A stretch of DNA of 64,000 nucleotides from Marinobacter koreensis. Its GTDB lineage: Bacteria > Pseudomonadota > Gammaproteobacteria > Pseudomonadales > Oleiphilaceae. The DNA lies in NCBI RefSeq assembly GCF_023156285.1, contig NZ_JAKZAJ010000002.1, positions 186,001 to 250,000 on the forward strand, in the 5' to 3' direction. The notes under the pieces were generated by a model. The model did not search any database and was not told the origin of the DNA. It saw only the letters and a program-made list of their open reading frames with translations. Both the position numbers and the translations under genes were made by a program. Each line of letters begins with the position of its first letter. Position 1 is the stretch's first letter. Shown piece by piece: positions 7,500-16,275 of this stretch.

Positions 7500-8424
7500 G
7501 GCCGCTGACGGCAGATCCATCAAGGGCACCCTCGTCGCCCCGGCAAACCCCGACGCAATCCTTGTCATTGCCCACGGCATGGCCGAACACGCCGGCCGGT
7601 ACCTGGAGCTGGCACGCTGGATGGCCCAGCATGGCATAGCCGTGGTGGCCTGCAATCATCGGGGACACGGTCCCGAATGCCCGGCGGACCAAAGGGGGCA
7701 CTACAGTGACGAGCAGGGTTGGTACAAAGTTACCGATGACCTGCACCGGGTCATTCTCCACAGCCGGCAGGCCTTTCCGGGCCTGCCGGTAAATCTTCTG
7801 GGCCATAGCATGGGCTCGTTCATCGCGCAGAGCGTGGCCCAGCAACATGGCTCCGACATCGACGCCCTGATTCTCAGCGCCACCAATCGAATCAACCGGG
7901 GTGAACTGCTGCCTTCACGGTTCCTGGTAGGCCTCATCCGGGCATTCCGGGGACGACGCCATCGCAGTCGCCTGATCGCAGGACTGACCTTCGGCAAATT
8001 CAACCGCCAGTTTCAGCCCAACCGTACCGATTACGACTGGCTCAGCCGCGATCCGGAGCAGGTGGACCAATACATTGCCGATCCCTACTGCGGGTTCGAA
8101 TGTTCTGTCGGTCTGTGGCATGATTTCATAAGTGGTATGCTTTCCATCGATCCGAAAACCTGGCGACGGGATCTGCCGGTTCACCTGTTTGCCGGAACCC
8201 GGGACCCGGTCGGCGAAATGGGCGCGGGCATACGCACCCATTTCCAGGCCATTCGCGAGGCGGGTATTCAGACAGTGACTCTCAGACTCTTCGAGGAAGG
8301 CCGACACGAAATGCTGAACGAAGTGAACGCTGCCGAGGTGACCAACTACCTGTACTCCCTTTGTCGGCGCCAGGCTTCCAACACCAGTGCAACCGATGAC
8401 AACCCGATTCCAACGACAGCCTGA
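7474..8424 (+). CDS. Monoacylglycerol-lipase-like alpha/beta hydrolase (serine aminopeptidase S33 domain)
   Basis: 316 residues from ATG 7474; ATG 7459 in the same frame would add five residues, and neither has a strong ribosome binding site. Features are the oxyanion-side HGMAEHAGRY motif and the nucleophile elbow GHSMGS (Ser near residue 115), both typical of the lysophospholipase/monoglyceride lipase group; the late Asp is in the F-A-G-T-R-D-P segment and the His in E-G-R-H-E. It is cytoplasmic (no signal peptide). It overlaps the upstream sterol-desaturase family gene and its TGA shares a base with the ATG of modA (TGATG), so it may be co-transcribed with modABC, although no functional link to molybdate is obvious. 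Confidence 0.85.
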   Translation: MNEHTLSIEAADGRSIKGTLVAPANPDAILVIAHGMAEHAGRYLELARWMAQHGIAVVACNHRGHGPECPADQRGHYSDEQGWYKVTDDLHRVILHSRQAFPGLPVNLLGHSMGSFIAQSVAQQHGSDIDALILSATNRINRGELLPSRFLVGLIRAFRGRRHRSRLIAGLTFGKFNRQFQPNRTDYDWLSRDPEQVDQYIADPYCGFECSVGLWHDFISGMLSIDPKTWRRDLPVHLFAGTRDPVGEMGAGIRTHFQAIREAGIQTVTLRLFEEGRHEMLNEVNAAEVTNYLYSLCRRQASNTSATDDNPIPTTA

Positions 8425-9206
8425 TGGTACGCATTGACGCGCCAGCGGTTTCCGCTCCGCTGTTCCGGGCCGTTGTCCTCCTGATCCTGCTTGTGACAGG
8501 GTCTCCGGGGTTTGCCGGCGAGGTCCGTATTGCCGTCGCTGCAAACTTTACCGACACGACGCACGCCCTGATCACCGCATTCGAGACCCGAACCGGCCAC
8601 CGGGCATCCGCCAGCTTCGGGTCAACCGGGAAGCTCTACGCCCAGATCCGCAACGGGGCGCCTTTCGACGTCTTCCTCGCGGCCGACGCCAGACGCCCGC
8701 GACTTCTCGAGAAGGAAGGCCGGGCGGTAGCCGGCACCCGATTCACCTACGCCATCGGGAAACTGGCACTCTGGACCCCAGAGCCACATGCGTTCGAGAA
8801 ACCGGAAGCTTTCCTGTCATCGACGGCGCTCGCCCGGGTCGCCATCGCGAATCCAAAAACGGCGCCTTACGGGCTTGCCGCCAGGCAGGCGCTGAAATCC
8901 ATGAATCTCTGGGATTCGCTGCAACACCGAATCGTCCGGGGCGACTCGATCGCCCAGGCCTTCCAGTTTATTGCCTCCGGGAACGCCGGCGCCGGATTTG
9001 TCGCTCTGTCCCAAATCAAGTCCTGGGATGGCCAGGCGGGGACTCAATGGCTGGTCCCGCAATCCTATTACGCCCCTCTCGAGCAACAGGCGGTCCTGCT
9101 GGACCGGGGCAAGACGAACCCGGCAGCACAGGCCTGGCTCGACTTCCTGAAAAGCCCGGAAGCCACCGGTATCATTCAAGGATACGGGTATGAGGGCCTG
9201 AAGTGA
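8424..9206 (+). CDS. modA: Molybdate ABC transporter, periplasmic binding protein
   Basis: 260 residues with a signal peptide (about 1-31, cleaved after FAG). The mature start E-V-R-I-A-V-A-A-N-F and the SFGSTGKL segment contain the conserved Ser residues that coordinate the oxyanion, and the V-F-L-A-A-D and N-P-K-T-A-P-Y-G motifs are typical of ModA/WtpA. It binds molybdate (and probably tungstate) in the periplasm and delivers it to ModB. Start codon ATG overlaps the preceding TGA by one base. It is the first of modABC and is followed after 13 bases by modB. Confidence 0.93.
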   Translation: MVRIDAPAVSAPLFRAVVLLILLVTGSPGFAGEVRIAVAANFTDTTHALITAFETRTGHRASASFGSTGKLYAQIRNGAPFDVFLAADARRPRLLEKEGRAVAGTRFTYAIGKLALWTPEPHAFEKPEAFLSSTALARVAIANPKTAPYGLAARQALKSMNLWDSLQHRIVRGDSIAQAFQFIASGNAGAGFVALSQIKSWDGQAGTQWLVPQSYYAPLEQQAVLLDRGKTNPAAQAWLDFLKSPEATGIIQGYGYEGLK

Positions 9207-9219
9207 CTGGTAAGGGCCA

Positions 9220-9900
9220 ATGATCGAGACCTACTGGGAACCCGCCTGGCTGACGCTCAAGCTGGCCGGACTGACAACGCTTCTGCTACTGATTGTCGGC
9301 ACACCGATCGCCTGGTGGCTGGCCAGGACCAACCACTGGCTGCGCCAGCCGATTGCCGCCGTGGTCGCCTTGCCGCTGGTACTGCCACCAACCGTCCTGG
9401 GCTTCTATCTGCTCCTGGTCATGGGGCCGGAGGGCGTCGTTGGCCAACTGACGGAGAAACTGGGCATCGGCCTTCTGCCCTTCACGTTCGAAGGCCTGGT
9501 GGTTGCATCCATGCTGTACTCCCTGCCTTTTACCGTCCAGCCGCTCCAGAATGCCTTTGAATCAGTTCATGCGGGCTTTCTCGAAGCCGCTGCCACCTTG
9601 CGGGCATCGCCGCTGGACCGTTTCTTCACGGTCGTCGTCCCCATGGCCCGCAACGGTTTCCTGACCGCCGGGGTGCTGACCTTCGCCCATACCATTGGCG
9701 AATTCGGTGTCGTACTGATGATTGGGGGCAACATTCCCGGCGAGACCAAGGTTCTATCGGTCGCGATCTATGACCACGTAGAAGCCCTCGAGTATACCCA
9801 GGCCCACTGGATGGCCGCTTCGATGGTCGCCTTCTCCTTCGTCGTACTGGTAAGCCTGTACGCCCTCAAAGGGCGTCCGCGCGTGGAAATGGTCCGATGA
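9220..9900 (+). CDS. modB: Molybdate ABC transporter permease
   Basis: 226 residues, about five membrane helices. The EAA loop for contact with the ATPase is recognisable around EAAATLRASPLDRFFTVVVP, and PLVLPPTVLGFYLL near the first helices is a ModB hallmark. It forms the inner-membrane channel for molybdate. The stop overlaps the ATG of modC by four bases (ATGA), indicating translational coupling. Confidence 0.95.
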   Translation: MIETYWEPAWLTLKLAGLTTLLLLIVGTPIAWWLARTNHWLRQPIAAVVALPLVLPPTVLGFYLLLVMGPEGVVGQLTEKLGIGLLPFTFEGLVVASMLYSLPFTVQPLQNAFESVHAGFLEAAATLRASPLDRFFTVVVPMARNGFLTAGVLTFAHTIGEFGVVLMIGGNIPGETKVLSVAIYDHVEALEYTQAHWMAASMVAFSFVVLVSLYALKGRPRVEMVR

Positions 9901-10973
9901 CCGGCCGTATTGATCTCGACTTCCGGTGCGAGTTTCCCGGCTTCCGCCTCGACGCACACCTGTCCGTGCCGGGCTCCGGGCTGACCGCCCTGTTTGGCCA
10001 CTCCGGCTGCGGTAAAACCACATTGCTGCGCTGTATCGCCGGGCTCCAGCCCTGCACCGGGTCCCTGTCGGTCAATGGCGAGGTCTGGCAGGATTCAAAG
10101 GTCAATCTGCCGGTCCACCAGCGCCCACTGGCCTATGTGTTTCAGGACACCACCCTGTTCCCCCATCTGTCGGTCAAGCGAAACCTGGAGTTTGGTTATC
10201 GACGGATTCCCGAATCCGACCGGGCTCTGTCGTTCGACGATGTTGTCGCCTGGCTGGGGCTGGCCCGACTTCTCACGCGCATGCCGGCCGGATTGTCCGG
10301 CGGAGAACGTCAACGAGTCGCCATTGCCCGTGCCCTTCTGACCAGCCCGCAACTGCTGCTCATGGACGAACCCCTGTCGGCACTGGACCAGCGGAGCAAA
10401 CAGGAAATCCTCCCCTATCTGGAGAACTTGCGTGACCGGCTGGCCATGCCAATCCTCTACGTTTCCCACTCGGTGTCCGAAGTGGCGCGTCTGGCGGATC
10501 ACATTGTAATCATGGACCAGGGTCAGGTTGTCGACGAAGGGCCGCTGCAGGCCACGCTGGCTCGGCCAGACCAGCGCTTCGGACTGGAAGAGGACGCGGG
10601 CGTGATTCTGACTGCCCGCATTTCCGAGCGCGATGACACCTGGCACCTGGCCCGAGCCGAATTCGACGGTGGCGAACTCTGGCTCCGAACCGATGACCGC
10701 ATGGCCGTTGGCAGTCGGCCCCGTCTCCAGGTCCTGGCCCGGGATGTCAGTATCGCTCTCACCCGCCAACCGGACCAGAGCATCCAGAATCTGCTGCCGG
10801 CGACCGTCGATGATATTGTCACCGACATCGCTCCGGGCACCTCGATGGTTCGTCTGATGGCGGGATCCACGCCTTTCCTGGCCAGGCTCACCAGCCGCTC
10901 GGTTCATACCCTCGGTCTCACGCCCGGCCAACCGGTCTGGATGCAGATCAAATCGGTCGCCATCGTCGACTGA
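9897..10973 (+). CDS. modC: Molybdate ABC transporter ATP-binding protein
   Basis: 358 residues. ABC ATPase domain with Walker A GHSGCGKTT (near residue 35), signature LSGGERQRVAIARAL and Walker B LLMDEPLSALD, then a C-terminal TOBE/Mop domain (about 290-356) that senses or binds the oxyanion. Length and order match ModC (about 350-365 residues). It drives molybdate uptake for molybdenum-cofactor enzymes such as nitrate reductase. No ModE-box search was possible; the usual modE gene is not in the window. Confidence 0.95.
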   Translation: MTGRIDLDFRCEFPGFRLDAHLSVPGSGLTALFGHSGCGKTTLLRCIAGLQPCTGSLSVNGEVWQDSKVNLPVHQRPLAYVFQDTTLFPHLSVKRNLEFGYRRIPESDRALSFDDVVAWLGLARLLTRMPAGLSGGERQRVAIARALLTSPQLLLMDEPLSALDQRSKQEILPYLENLRDRLAMPILYVSHSVSEVARLADHIVIMDQGQVVDEGPLQATLARPDQRFGLEEDAGVILTARISERDDTWHLARAEFDGGELWLRTDDRMAVGSRPRLQVLARDVSIALTRQPDQSIQNLLPATVDDIVTDIAPGTSMVRLMAGSTPFLARLTSRSVHTLGLTPGQPVWMQIKSVAIVD

Positions 10974-11075
10974 TACGCCCGTAAAGCGCGGTTTATGGCC
11001 CCTTTGGCCCTCTTCGAATCCGGAAGGGCGGAGTACCCTGCTCCTGACATTCCAACCCATTGCGTGATCCAAACC

Positions 11076-11972
11076 ATGAACGGCACAGAACATCGCATCG
11101 CCAGTGACAACATCCAACTGCACGCCGTTACCGATGGCGATCCCGGGAACCCCGCCCTGGTCATGGTGCATGGGTATCCCGATAACCTCCGGGTATGGGA
11201 CAGAATCGTCCCCGACCTGGCCCGTGAATTCTTTATCGTCCGTTATGACGTCCGCGGTGCTGGCTTGTCGGATAAACCCCGACGCACCCGGGACTATCGA
11301 CTCCCCCTGCTCAGCCGGGACCTGGAGGCCGTCGTCGACACGCTGATTCCGGGCCGCAGCTTCCACCTGGTGGCCCATGACTGGGGGTCCATTCAGAGCT
11401 GGGAATCGGTCACCAACGGCCCGCTCACATCACGAATCCTGTCGTTCACATCCATCTCGGGCCCCAGCCTGGACCATGTCGGGTTCTGGCTGCGTGACCA
11501 GATTCGGGATATCAGGGGTGGGGGCACATTGCGGGTACTCAGGCAACTGGCCAGCTCGTGGTATGTCTTCCTGTTTCAGATACCTGTGGTTCCGGAGGCG
11601 ATGTGGCAATCAGGACTGGATCGCCTGTGGCCGGGCATCCTGAAAAAGCACGAAGGCGTGACTGATGCCCGGTTCAGCCCTTTGCAAAAGGCCGATGGCC
11701 GATTTGGCGTCAAACTGTATCGCGCCAACTTTCTGGGGCATCTGATCAATCCGGCCAAACGCTACGCCCACTGTCCGGTCCAGGTTCTGCTACCCAGCAA
11801 CGACAACTATGTGGGGCCCCAGCTATTTGACCAGCTGGTTCAATGGACAGGAAAGCTGACCCGGGTCGAACTGGATGCGCCGCATTGGGCCCCATTGACC
11901 GCACCGGACCAGGTTGTCAAAGCGATCCGGAATTTTGTGACCCAGCCCCCAAATCCGGCAAGCGGGACCTGA
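11076..11972 (+). CDS. Alpha/beta-fold hydrolase (epoxide hydrolase/haloalkane dehalogenase-like)
   Basis: 298 residues from ATG 11076; the open frame extends to 10995 but the upstream part resembles leader sequence. The oxyanion motif HGYPDN, the D-V-R-G-A-G-L-S-D segment and the nucleophile elbow A-H-D-W-G-S (Asp as predicted nucleophile) fit the epoxide hydrolase/dehalogenase branch, where Asp replaces Ser. The catalytic His is likely in the D-A-P-H-W-A segment. It starts 102 bases after modC. The substrate is unknown. Confidence 0.8.
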   Translation: MNGTEHRIASDNIQLHAVTDGDPGNPALVMVHGYPDNLRVWDRIVPDLAREFFIVRYDVRGAGLSDKPRRTRDYRLPLLSRDLEAVVDTLIPGRSFHLVAHDWGSIQSWESVTNGPLTSRILSFTSISGPSLDHVGFWLRDQIRDIRGGGTLRVLRQLASSWYVFLFQIPVVPEAMWQSGLDRLWPGILKKHEGVTDARFSPLQKADGRFGVKLYRANFLGHLINPAKRYAHCPVQVLLPSNDNYVGPQLFDQLVQWTGKLTRVELDAPHWAPLTAPDQVVKAIRNFVTQPPNPASGT

Positions 11973-11982
11973 AATAACCCGG

Positions 11983-12010
11983 TGACGCCCTGCGCCGGGC
12001 AGTGGCGTCA
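11983..12010 (+). terminator. Hairpin after the alpha/beta hydrolase
   Basis: TGACGCC (11983-11989) pairs with GGCGTCA (12004-12010), extended inside by CTGC/GCAG with one bulged base. It lies 10 bases past the stop codon. No U tract, so this is only terminator-like. Confidence 0.4.
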
Positions 12011-12071
12011 ATGTCTCTGCCGGCAATGCCTGTAACCCTCGCGGTCCTGATTCATCAGCGAGGGAATGCCC

Positions 12072-13127
12072 ATGCAAACCAACCACTCATCGTTTAGTCA
12101 GCGCCTTCTGGCGCTGCTGGCCCTGGTTTTCCTGATCGTCGCGGTATCCGGCTGCTCGGCGATCGGCGCATCCATGAAGGCCACCCCGACCCTGAGCAAC
12201 TGGGCCGGGTTCACCAGCATGCCGCTGGACGATTTGAAGGCACGCTACACCAATGAATACTCACGGTTTGTCCGGGTCAACGGCTACACCATTCACTATC
12301 AGGACCGGGGTTCCGGAGATCCGATCATACTGATGCATGGCATCTTCTCGGCACTTCAGACCTGGGACGCCTGGGCCGGAGAACTCGCCAAAACCCACCG
12401 GGTGATCGCCCTGGACATGCCGGGCTATGGACTCACCGGAGGCCCCCAAAACCCGGACGACTTCAACGAGGAAAGCGCACTGGACGCGTTTGAAGCGTTC
12501 GTCAACAAACTGGACCTGGACAGCGTCTCACTGGCCGGCAATTCACTGGGTGGCTACATCGCCGCACGATATGCGGCCCGCAACCCCGGCCGGGTCAGTC
12601 GACTGATCCTGCTCGATCCCTTTGGCTACCCTCAGGATACGCCCTGGATTCTCAGCCTCGCGACCTTTCCGCCCGTCGCCTTTATCGGAAACTACATCCA
12701 GCCGGCCTGGGCGGTGACGCTCAATCTGAACTGGGTTTATGGCGATGCCGACCGTATTCAGCAAAAGGATTACGTGCGCTACGTACAGATGAACCAGCGC
12801 CCCGGCGCCAAGCCGCTGTACATACGGACACTGAAGATGATTGAAGCCCGCGCCGAAAACTTTGATCCACCGCCCTTCAAGCGGATCACGGCCGAGACAC
12901 TGTTGATGTGGGGTGGAGAGGACGACTGGGTACCGGTATCACTGGCCGGAAAATGGATGGCGGATATTCCACAGGCGCAACTGATTATCTACCCTTCGGC
13001 CGGGCATATTCCCATGGAAGAACTGCCGGAGGCGACCGTCCGTGATGCGGAGCGCTTCTTTGACCGGGGCCTGGAGGCGGTCGGGAGCCGGACCACCAGT
13101 CTGGAGCAGGCACTGAAGGGAACCTGA
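12072..13127 (+). CDS. Alpha/beta hydrolase lipoprotein
   Basis: 351 residues from ATG 12072, chosen over ATG 12066 because GAGGG (12060-12064) then lies 7 bases upstream. A lipoprotein signal ends in the lipobox VSGC, so the enzyme is probably membrane-anchored in the envelope. The hydrolase core has the oxyanion motif HGIFSA, D-M-P-G-Y-G and the nucleophile elbow GNSLGG (Ser near residue 158); Asp and His are likely in the W-G-G-E-D-D and S-A-G-H-I-P segments. This resembles lipase/meta-cleavage-product hydrolase relatives. Substrate unknown; its place among other esterases suggests lipid or polyester turnover (inference). Confidence 0.83.
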   Translation: MQTNHSSFSQRLLALLALVFLIVAVSGCSAIGASMKATPTLSNWAGFTSMPLDDLKARYTNEYSRFVRVNGYTIHYQDRGSGDPIILMHGIFSALQTWDAWAGELAKTHRVIALDMPGYGLTGGPQNPDDFNEESALDAFEAFVNKLDLDSVSLAGNSLGGYIAARYAARNPGRVSRLILLDPFGYPQDTPWILSLATFPPVAFIGNYIQPAWAVTLNLNWVYGDADRIQQKDYVRYVQMNQRPGAKPLYIRTLKMIEARAENFDPPPFKRITAETLLMWGGEDDWVPVSLAGKWMADIPQAQLIIYPSAGHIPMEELPEATVRDAERFFDRGLEAVGSRTTSLEQALKGT

Positions 13128-13147
13128 GGGCGGGTCGGCACCCGCCC
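13128..13147. terminator. Hairpin between convergent hydrolase and vfr genes
   Basis: GGGCGGGT (13128-13135) and ACCCGCCC (13140-13147) form an 8-base stem with a CGGC tetraloop in the 26-base gap between the two convergent stops. It could serve both genes, though neither side has a strong U tract. Confidence 0.5.
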
Positions 13148-13153
13148 CTTCAC

Positions 13154-13795
13154 TCAGCGGGTGCCGTAGACCACCATGGTCTTGCCCTTGACCCGGACCA
13201 GCCCCTGATCTTCGAGGGTCTTGAGTACCCGACCGACCATCTCGCGGGAACAGCCGACGATGCGGCCAATTTCCTGCCGGGTGATCTTGATCTGCATGCC
13301 GTCGGGATGCGTCATGGCATCGGGCTCCTTGCAAAGATCCAGCAAGGTGCGGGCGACTCGCCCAGTCACATCCAGGAACGCCAGATCACCAACCTTGCGC
13401 GTGGTCTGACGCAGGCGAGAGGCCATCTGCTCGCCGATGAAATACAGCACACGGGGGTCCTGCTGGGCAATTTCCCGGAATTTGGTGTAGCTGATTTCGG
13501 CTACCTCGCACTCGGTCTTGGCCTTGACCCATGCACTTCGGGAGTCCATGTTGTCGAACAGCCCCATTTCACCGAAGAAGTCTCCGGCGTTCAGGTAGGC
13601 CATGATCATTTCACGACCATCATCGTCTTCGATAATGACCGTCACAGAGCCCTTGACGATGTAGAACAGGGAGTCGCTCTTGTCTCCGGCGTAGATGATG
13701 GTGCTCTTGGCGGGGTAACGCCGGCGATGACACTGTGACAGGAAGTAGTCCAGGTGCTTGGTTTTCTGCTCAACCGGCTTGACGATAGTGGCCAT
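13154..13795 (-). CDS. vfr: CRP/FNR-family cAMP-responsive regulator Vfr
   Basis: 213 residues from the ATG at 13795, which aligns with the usual Vfr N-terminus; an ATG at 13807 in frame is nearer to an AGGAGG run but would leave only one base of spacing. The cyclic-nucleotide domain (about 10-125) has the phosphate-binding cassette [10 protein letters not shown] followed by RSAWV, and the C-terminal winged helix (about 145-210) carries the near-invariant segment [20 protein letters not shown]. Vfr/CRP is a global activator responding to cAMP, controlling virulence-type and carbon-source genes in Pseudomonas. It is convergent with the lipoprotein hydrolase and divergent from the osmC-family gene. 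Confidence 0.93.
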   Translation of the reverse strand: MATIVKPVEQKTKHLDYFLSQCHRRRYPAKSTIIYAGDKSDSLFYIVKGSVTVIIEDDDGREMIMAYLNAGDFFGEMGLFDNMDSRSAWVKAKTECEVAEISYTKFREIAQQDPRVLYFIGEQMASRLRQTTRKVGDLAFLDVTGRVARTLLDLCKEPDAMTHPDGMQIKITRQEIGRIVGCSREMVGRVLKTLEDQGLVRVKGKTMVVYGTR

Positions 13796-14038
13796 AGTGC
13801 GAGTCATGCCTCCTCAAAAACTGGCGGGTTCCGATGTTTGTTATTTAACCCGGCTTTCCCTGCGGGTTCTTTCATTTTTCTTGAAAAACACGCCAACTTA
13901 TAACAAGAAGCCTTGTTCCGGGCAACCGGAAAGCATCTCCTGCGGCAACTTTGCGGGCGCCGGTGACGGCTGTTCCCCGGAGCCGACTGTGCTAGCATCC
14001 GCCTTCAACCAGACCTGACTAACGGAGACTGCCAAACC

Positions 14039-14461
14039 ATGAAAGCAACCGTCGACTGGACCGGCAATGCCAGTTTCAAGGCCACCAGTGGCAGTGGCCA
14101 CAGCGTTCAGCTGGATGGACCACCGGACCACGGAGGCGAGAACCTTGGCCCCCGGCCCATGGAGATGCTTCTGATGGGCGTCGGTGGTTGTTCCGCGTTT
14201 GACGTCATGAGCATTCTGAAGAAAAGTCGCCAGGACGTCACCGCCTGCCATACCGAACTCGAGGCAGAACGGGCAGACGCTGTCCCCGCCGTTTTCACAA
14301 AGATTCACCTGCACTTTGTGGTCAGCGGCCATGGCCTGAAGGAAAACCTGGTCAAGAGGGCGGTGAGCCTGTCAGCGGAGAAATACTGTTCGGCTTCCAT
14401 AATGCTGGGCAAAGCGGGCGTTGAAATCACTCACAGCTATGAAATCCGTGACCCTGCGTGA
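14039..14461 (+). CDS. OsmC/YhfA family redox protein
   Basis: 140 residues. OsmC-family features are the G-P-R-P-M-E-M-L-L-M-G-V-G-G-C-S segment, placing the first redox Cys near residue 58, and the second Cys in the K-Y-C-S-A-S segment near residue 118. The family contains thiol peroxidases; the YhfA branch has no settled function. It is divergent from vfr across 243 bases, the same relation as yhfA and crp in E. coli, which supports the YhfA assignment. Confidence 0.88.
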   Translation: MKATVDWTGNASFKATSGSGHSVQLDGPPDHGGENLGPRPMEMLLMGVGGCSAFDVMSILKKSRQDVTACHTELEAERADAVPAVFTKIHLHFVVSGHGLKENLVKRAVSLSAEKYCSASIMLGKAGVEITHSYEIRDPA

Positions 14462-14688
14462 CGTACCTGAAGGTGCGTCATTCCGGCGGCAATTACGGAT
14501 GCTAAAATGTCATTGCAAATACTATTCAACACCACTTGCGGTGTGCATAATACGCGCCTTCTCCGCCGGTCTGCGCAAAAGGTGAACAATGGATTCACCG
14601 GGTCAGTAGTCGGTGGCGGCCTCGGCAGGGAACCGGAAACGATACCGGTCCTGCAGTCATTCATCTCCAATGTCCGGAGGGGCTGAGC

Positions 14689-15480
14689 ATGGAAACCAAA
14701 CTCCAGCTGCACGGTTTCAACAACCTGACCAAATCCCTGAGTTTCAATATTTACGATATCTGTTACGCGCAGACCGAAGAACAACGCGAAGCCTACATCG
14801 ACTATATCGATGAGATGTACAACGCCGAGCGTCTGACCCAGATCCTGACCGACGTGGTCAAGATCATCGGTGCCAATGTGCTCAACATCGCGCGTCAGGA
14901 CTACGAACCCCACGGGGCGTCCGTAACCATGCTGATTGCTGAACACGAAGTCAGCAATGGCGAAACGGACAACGAGGAGTCACCGGGACCTCTTCCGGAC
15001 ACGATCCTGGCCCACCTCGACAAGAGCCACGTGACGGTTCACACCTACCCCGAGAGCCATCCTCACGACGGAGTCAGCACCTTCCGGGCCGATATCGATG
15101 TATCGACCTGTGGCCTGATTTCTCCCCTGAAGGTCCTCAACTACCTGATCCACAGCTTTGATTCCGATGTGGTAACGGTGGATTACCGGGTTCGCGGTTT
15201 CACCCGCGATGTGGATGGGACCAAGCATTACATCGACCACGACATCAACTCGATCCAGAATTACCTGACCGAGGATACCCAGAACGCGTATCAGATGATC
15301 GACGTCAACGTGTATCAGGAAAACCTGTTCCACACCAAGATGATGCTCAAGGATTTCAAACTGGACAATTACGTGTTCGGCGTGAATGCCAGCGACCTCG
15401 GTCCCGGCGAGGCTCAATCCATTGAAGAGCGCCTGCGGCGTGAAATGCTCGAGATTTTCTACTCCCGCAACGTCGAATAA
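14689..15480 (+). CDS. speD: S-adenosylmethionine decarboxylase proenzyme
   Basis: 263 residues, matching the roughly 264-residue gammaproteobacterial SpeD. The self-cleavage site is [13 protein letters not shown]: cleavage before the Ser (near residue 112) creates the pyruvoyl cofactor, and the downstream catalytic Cys lies in D-V-S-T-C-G. The product, decarboxylated S-adenosylmethionine, is the aminopropyl donor for spermidine. The start is supported by GGAGG 9 bases upstream. The 227-base upstream region is long for this window and includes small inverted repeats. No speE is adjacent. Confidence 0.95.
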   Translation: METKLQLHGFNNLTKSLSFNIYDICYAQTEEQREAYIDYIDEMYNAERLTQILTDVVKIIGANVLNIARQDYEPHGASVTMLIAEHEVSNGETDNEESPGPLPDTILAHLDKSHVTVHTYPESHPHDGVSTFRADIDVSTCGLISPLKVLNYLIHSFDSDVVTVDYRVRGFTRDVDGTKHYIDHDINSIQNYLTEDTQNAYQMIDVNVYQENLFHTKMMLKDFKLDNYVFGVNASDLGPGEAQSIEERLRREMLEIFYSRNVE

Positions 15481-15499
15481 CGCTGTCCGATCAGCTTCA

Positions 15500-15518
15500 G
15501 GCGCGCCAACGGCGCGCC
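15500..15518 (+). terminator. Terminator-like hairpin after speD
   Basis: GGCGCGCC (15500-15507) is repeated at 15511-15518 and, being self-complementary, forms an 8-base stem with loop AAC, 20 bases past the speD stop and followed by GGTTTCT. The two arms are each an identical 8-base palindrome. Confidence 0.5.
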
Positions 15519-15636
15519 GGTTTCTACATCAAATTTTCTGAACATACCCGCCAGTATTCTCCGATTTCTTCCCGACCCGAAACGCAGTTCAATAGTCTCA
15601 ACACATCGGATTTACCGAATTCAGGAGACATTGAAC

Positions 15637-16239
15637 ATGAAAACCGTCCTTGTTATCACCGCCAGCATCTTTGGCGAAAATGGCCAGTCTTCACAACTCG
15701 TCAACCGGACCCTGCAGCAGTTGCGCGAAACCCAAGGGGATTTCCGGACGATCCACCGGGATCTCGCAGCGAATCCCGTTCCCCACCTGGATGCCTCGCG
15801 TTTTGGCGCTTTTCTGGCCAGCCAGGAAAACCGGGATGGGGATCAGCAACGGATCGTGGATTATTCAGATTCCCTGATCAATGAAATTGTCGAGGCCGAC
15901 GTCATCGTGATGGGAGTCCCCATGTACAACTTTGGCATCCCCTCCGCGCTCAAGGCCTACTTCGACCACATTGCCCGGGCGGGGATCACTTTCCGGTACA
16001 CCGAGAACGGACCAGTGGGCCTGCTCGAGGACCGGCCTGTCTATGTGCTGGCGGCCAGGGGCGGAATCTACGCAGGTACCCCAAACGACTCCCAAACACC
16101 GTACATCCGGTCTTTCCTCGGCTTCATCGGGCTCAAGGACGTACATTTTATCTATGCTGAGGGCTTGAACCTGGGCGACGACCAGAAAGAAAGGGCGCTC
16201 GACCGCGCCGACCGGGACATTGAAACCCTGACCGCATGA
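15637..16239 (+). CDS. azoR: FMN-dependent NADH:quinone oxidoreductase / azoreductase
   Basis: 200 residues from ATG 15637, chosen over TTG 15631 because AGGAGA then lies at a good distance. The flavodoxin-like fold starts with V-L-V-I-T-A-S-I-F and includes the FMN-binding M-G-V-P-M-Y-N-F-G-I-P-S segment and the A-A-R-G-G-I-Y motif, both characteristic of AzoR. These homodimers reduce quinones and azo compounds using NADH, probably protecting against quinone stress. It precedes the pirin gene by 36 bases and is probably co-transcribed with it. Confidence 0.92.
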   Translation: MKTVLVITASIFGENGQSSQLVNRTLQQLRETQGDFRTIHRDLAANPVPHLDASRFGAFLASQENRDGDQQRIVDYSDSLINEIVEADVIVMGVPMYNFGIPSALKAYFDHIARAGITFRYTENGPVGLLEDRPVYVLAARGGIYAGTPNDSQTPYIRSFLGFIGLKDVHFIYAEGLNLGDDQKERALDRADRDIETLTA

Positions 16240-16275
16240 CATCGCGAATCACCTCAACACAGGAGGTTCACCACC

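Noticed and set aside
10095..11378. 427-codon open frame on the minus strand
   Set aside because: Antisense to modC and the next hydrolase; no motif or start signal.
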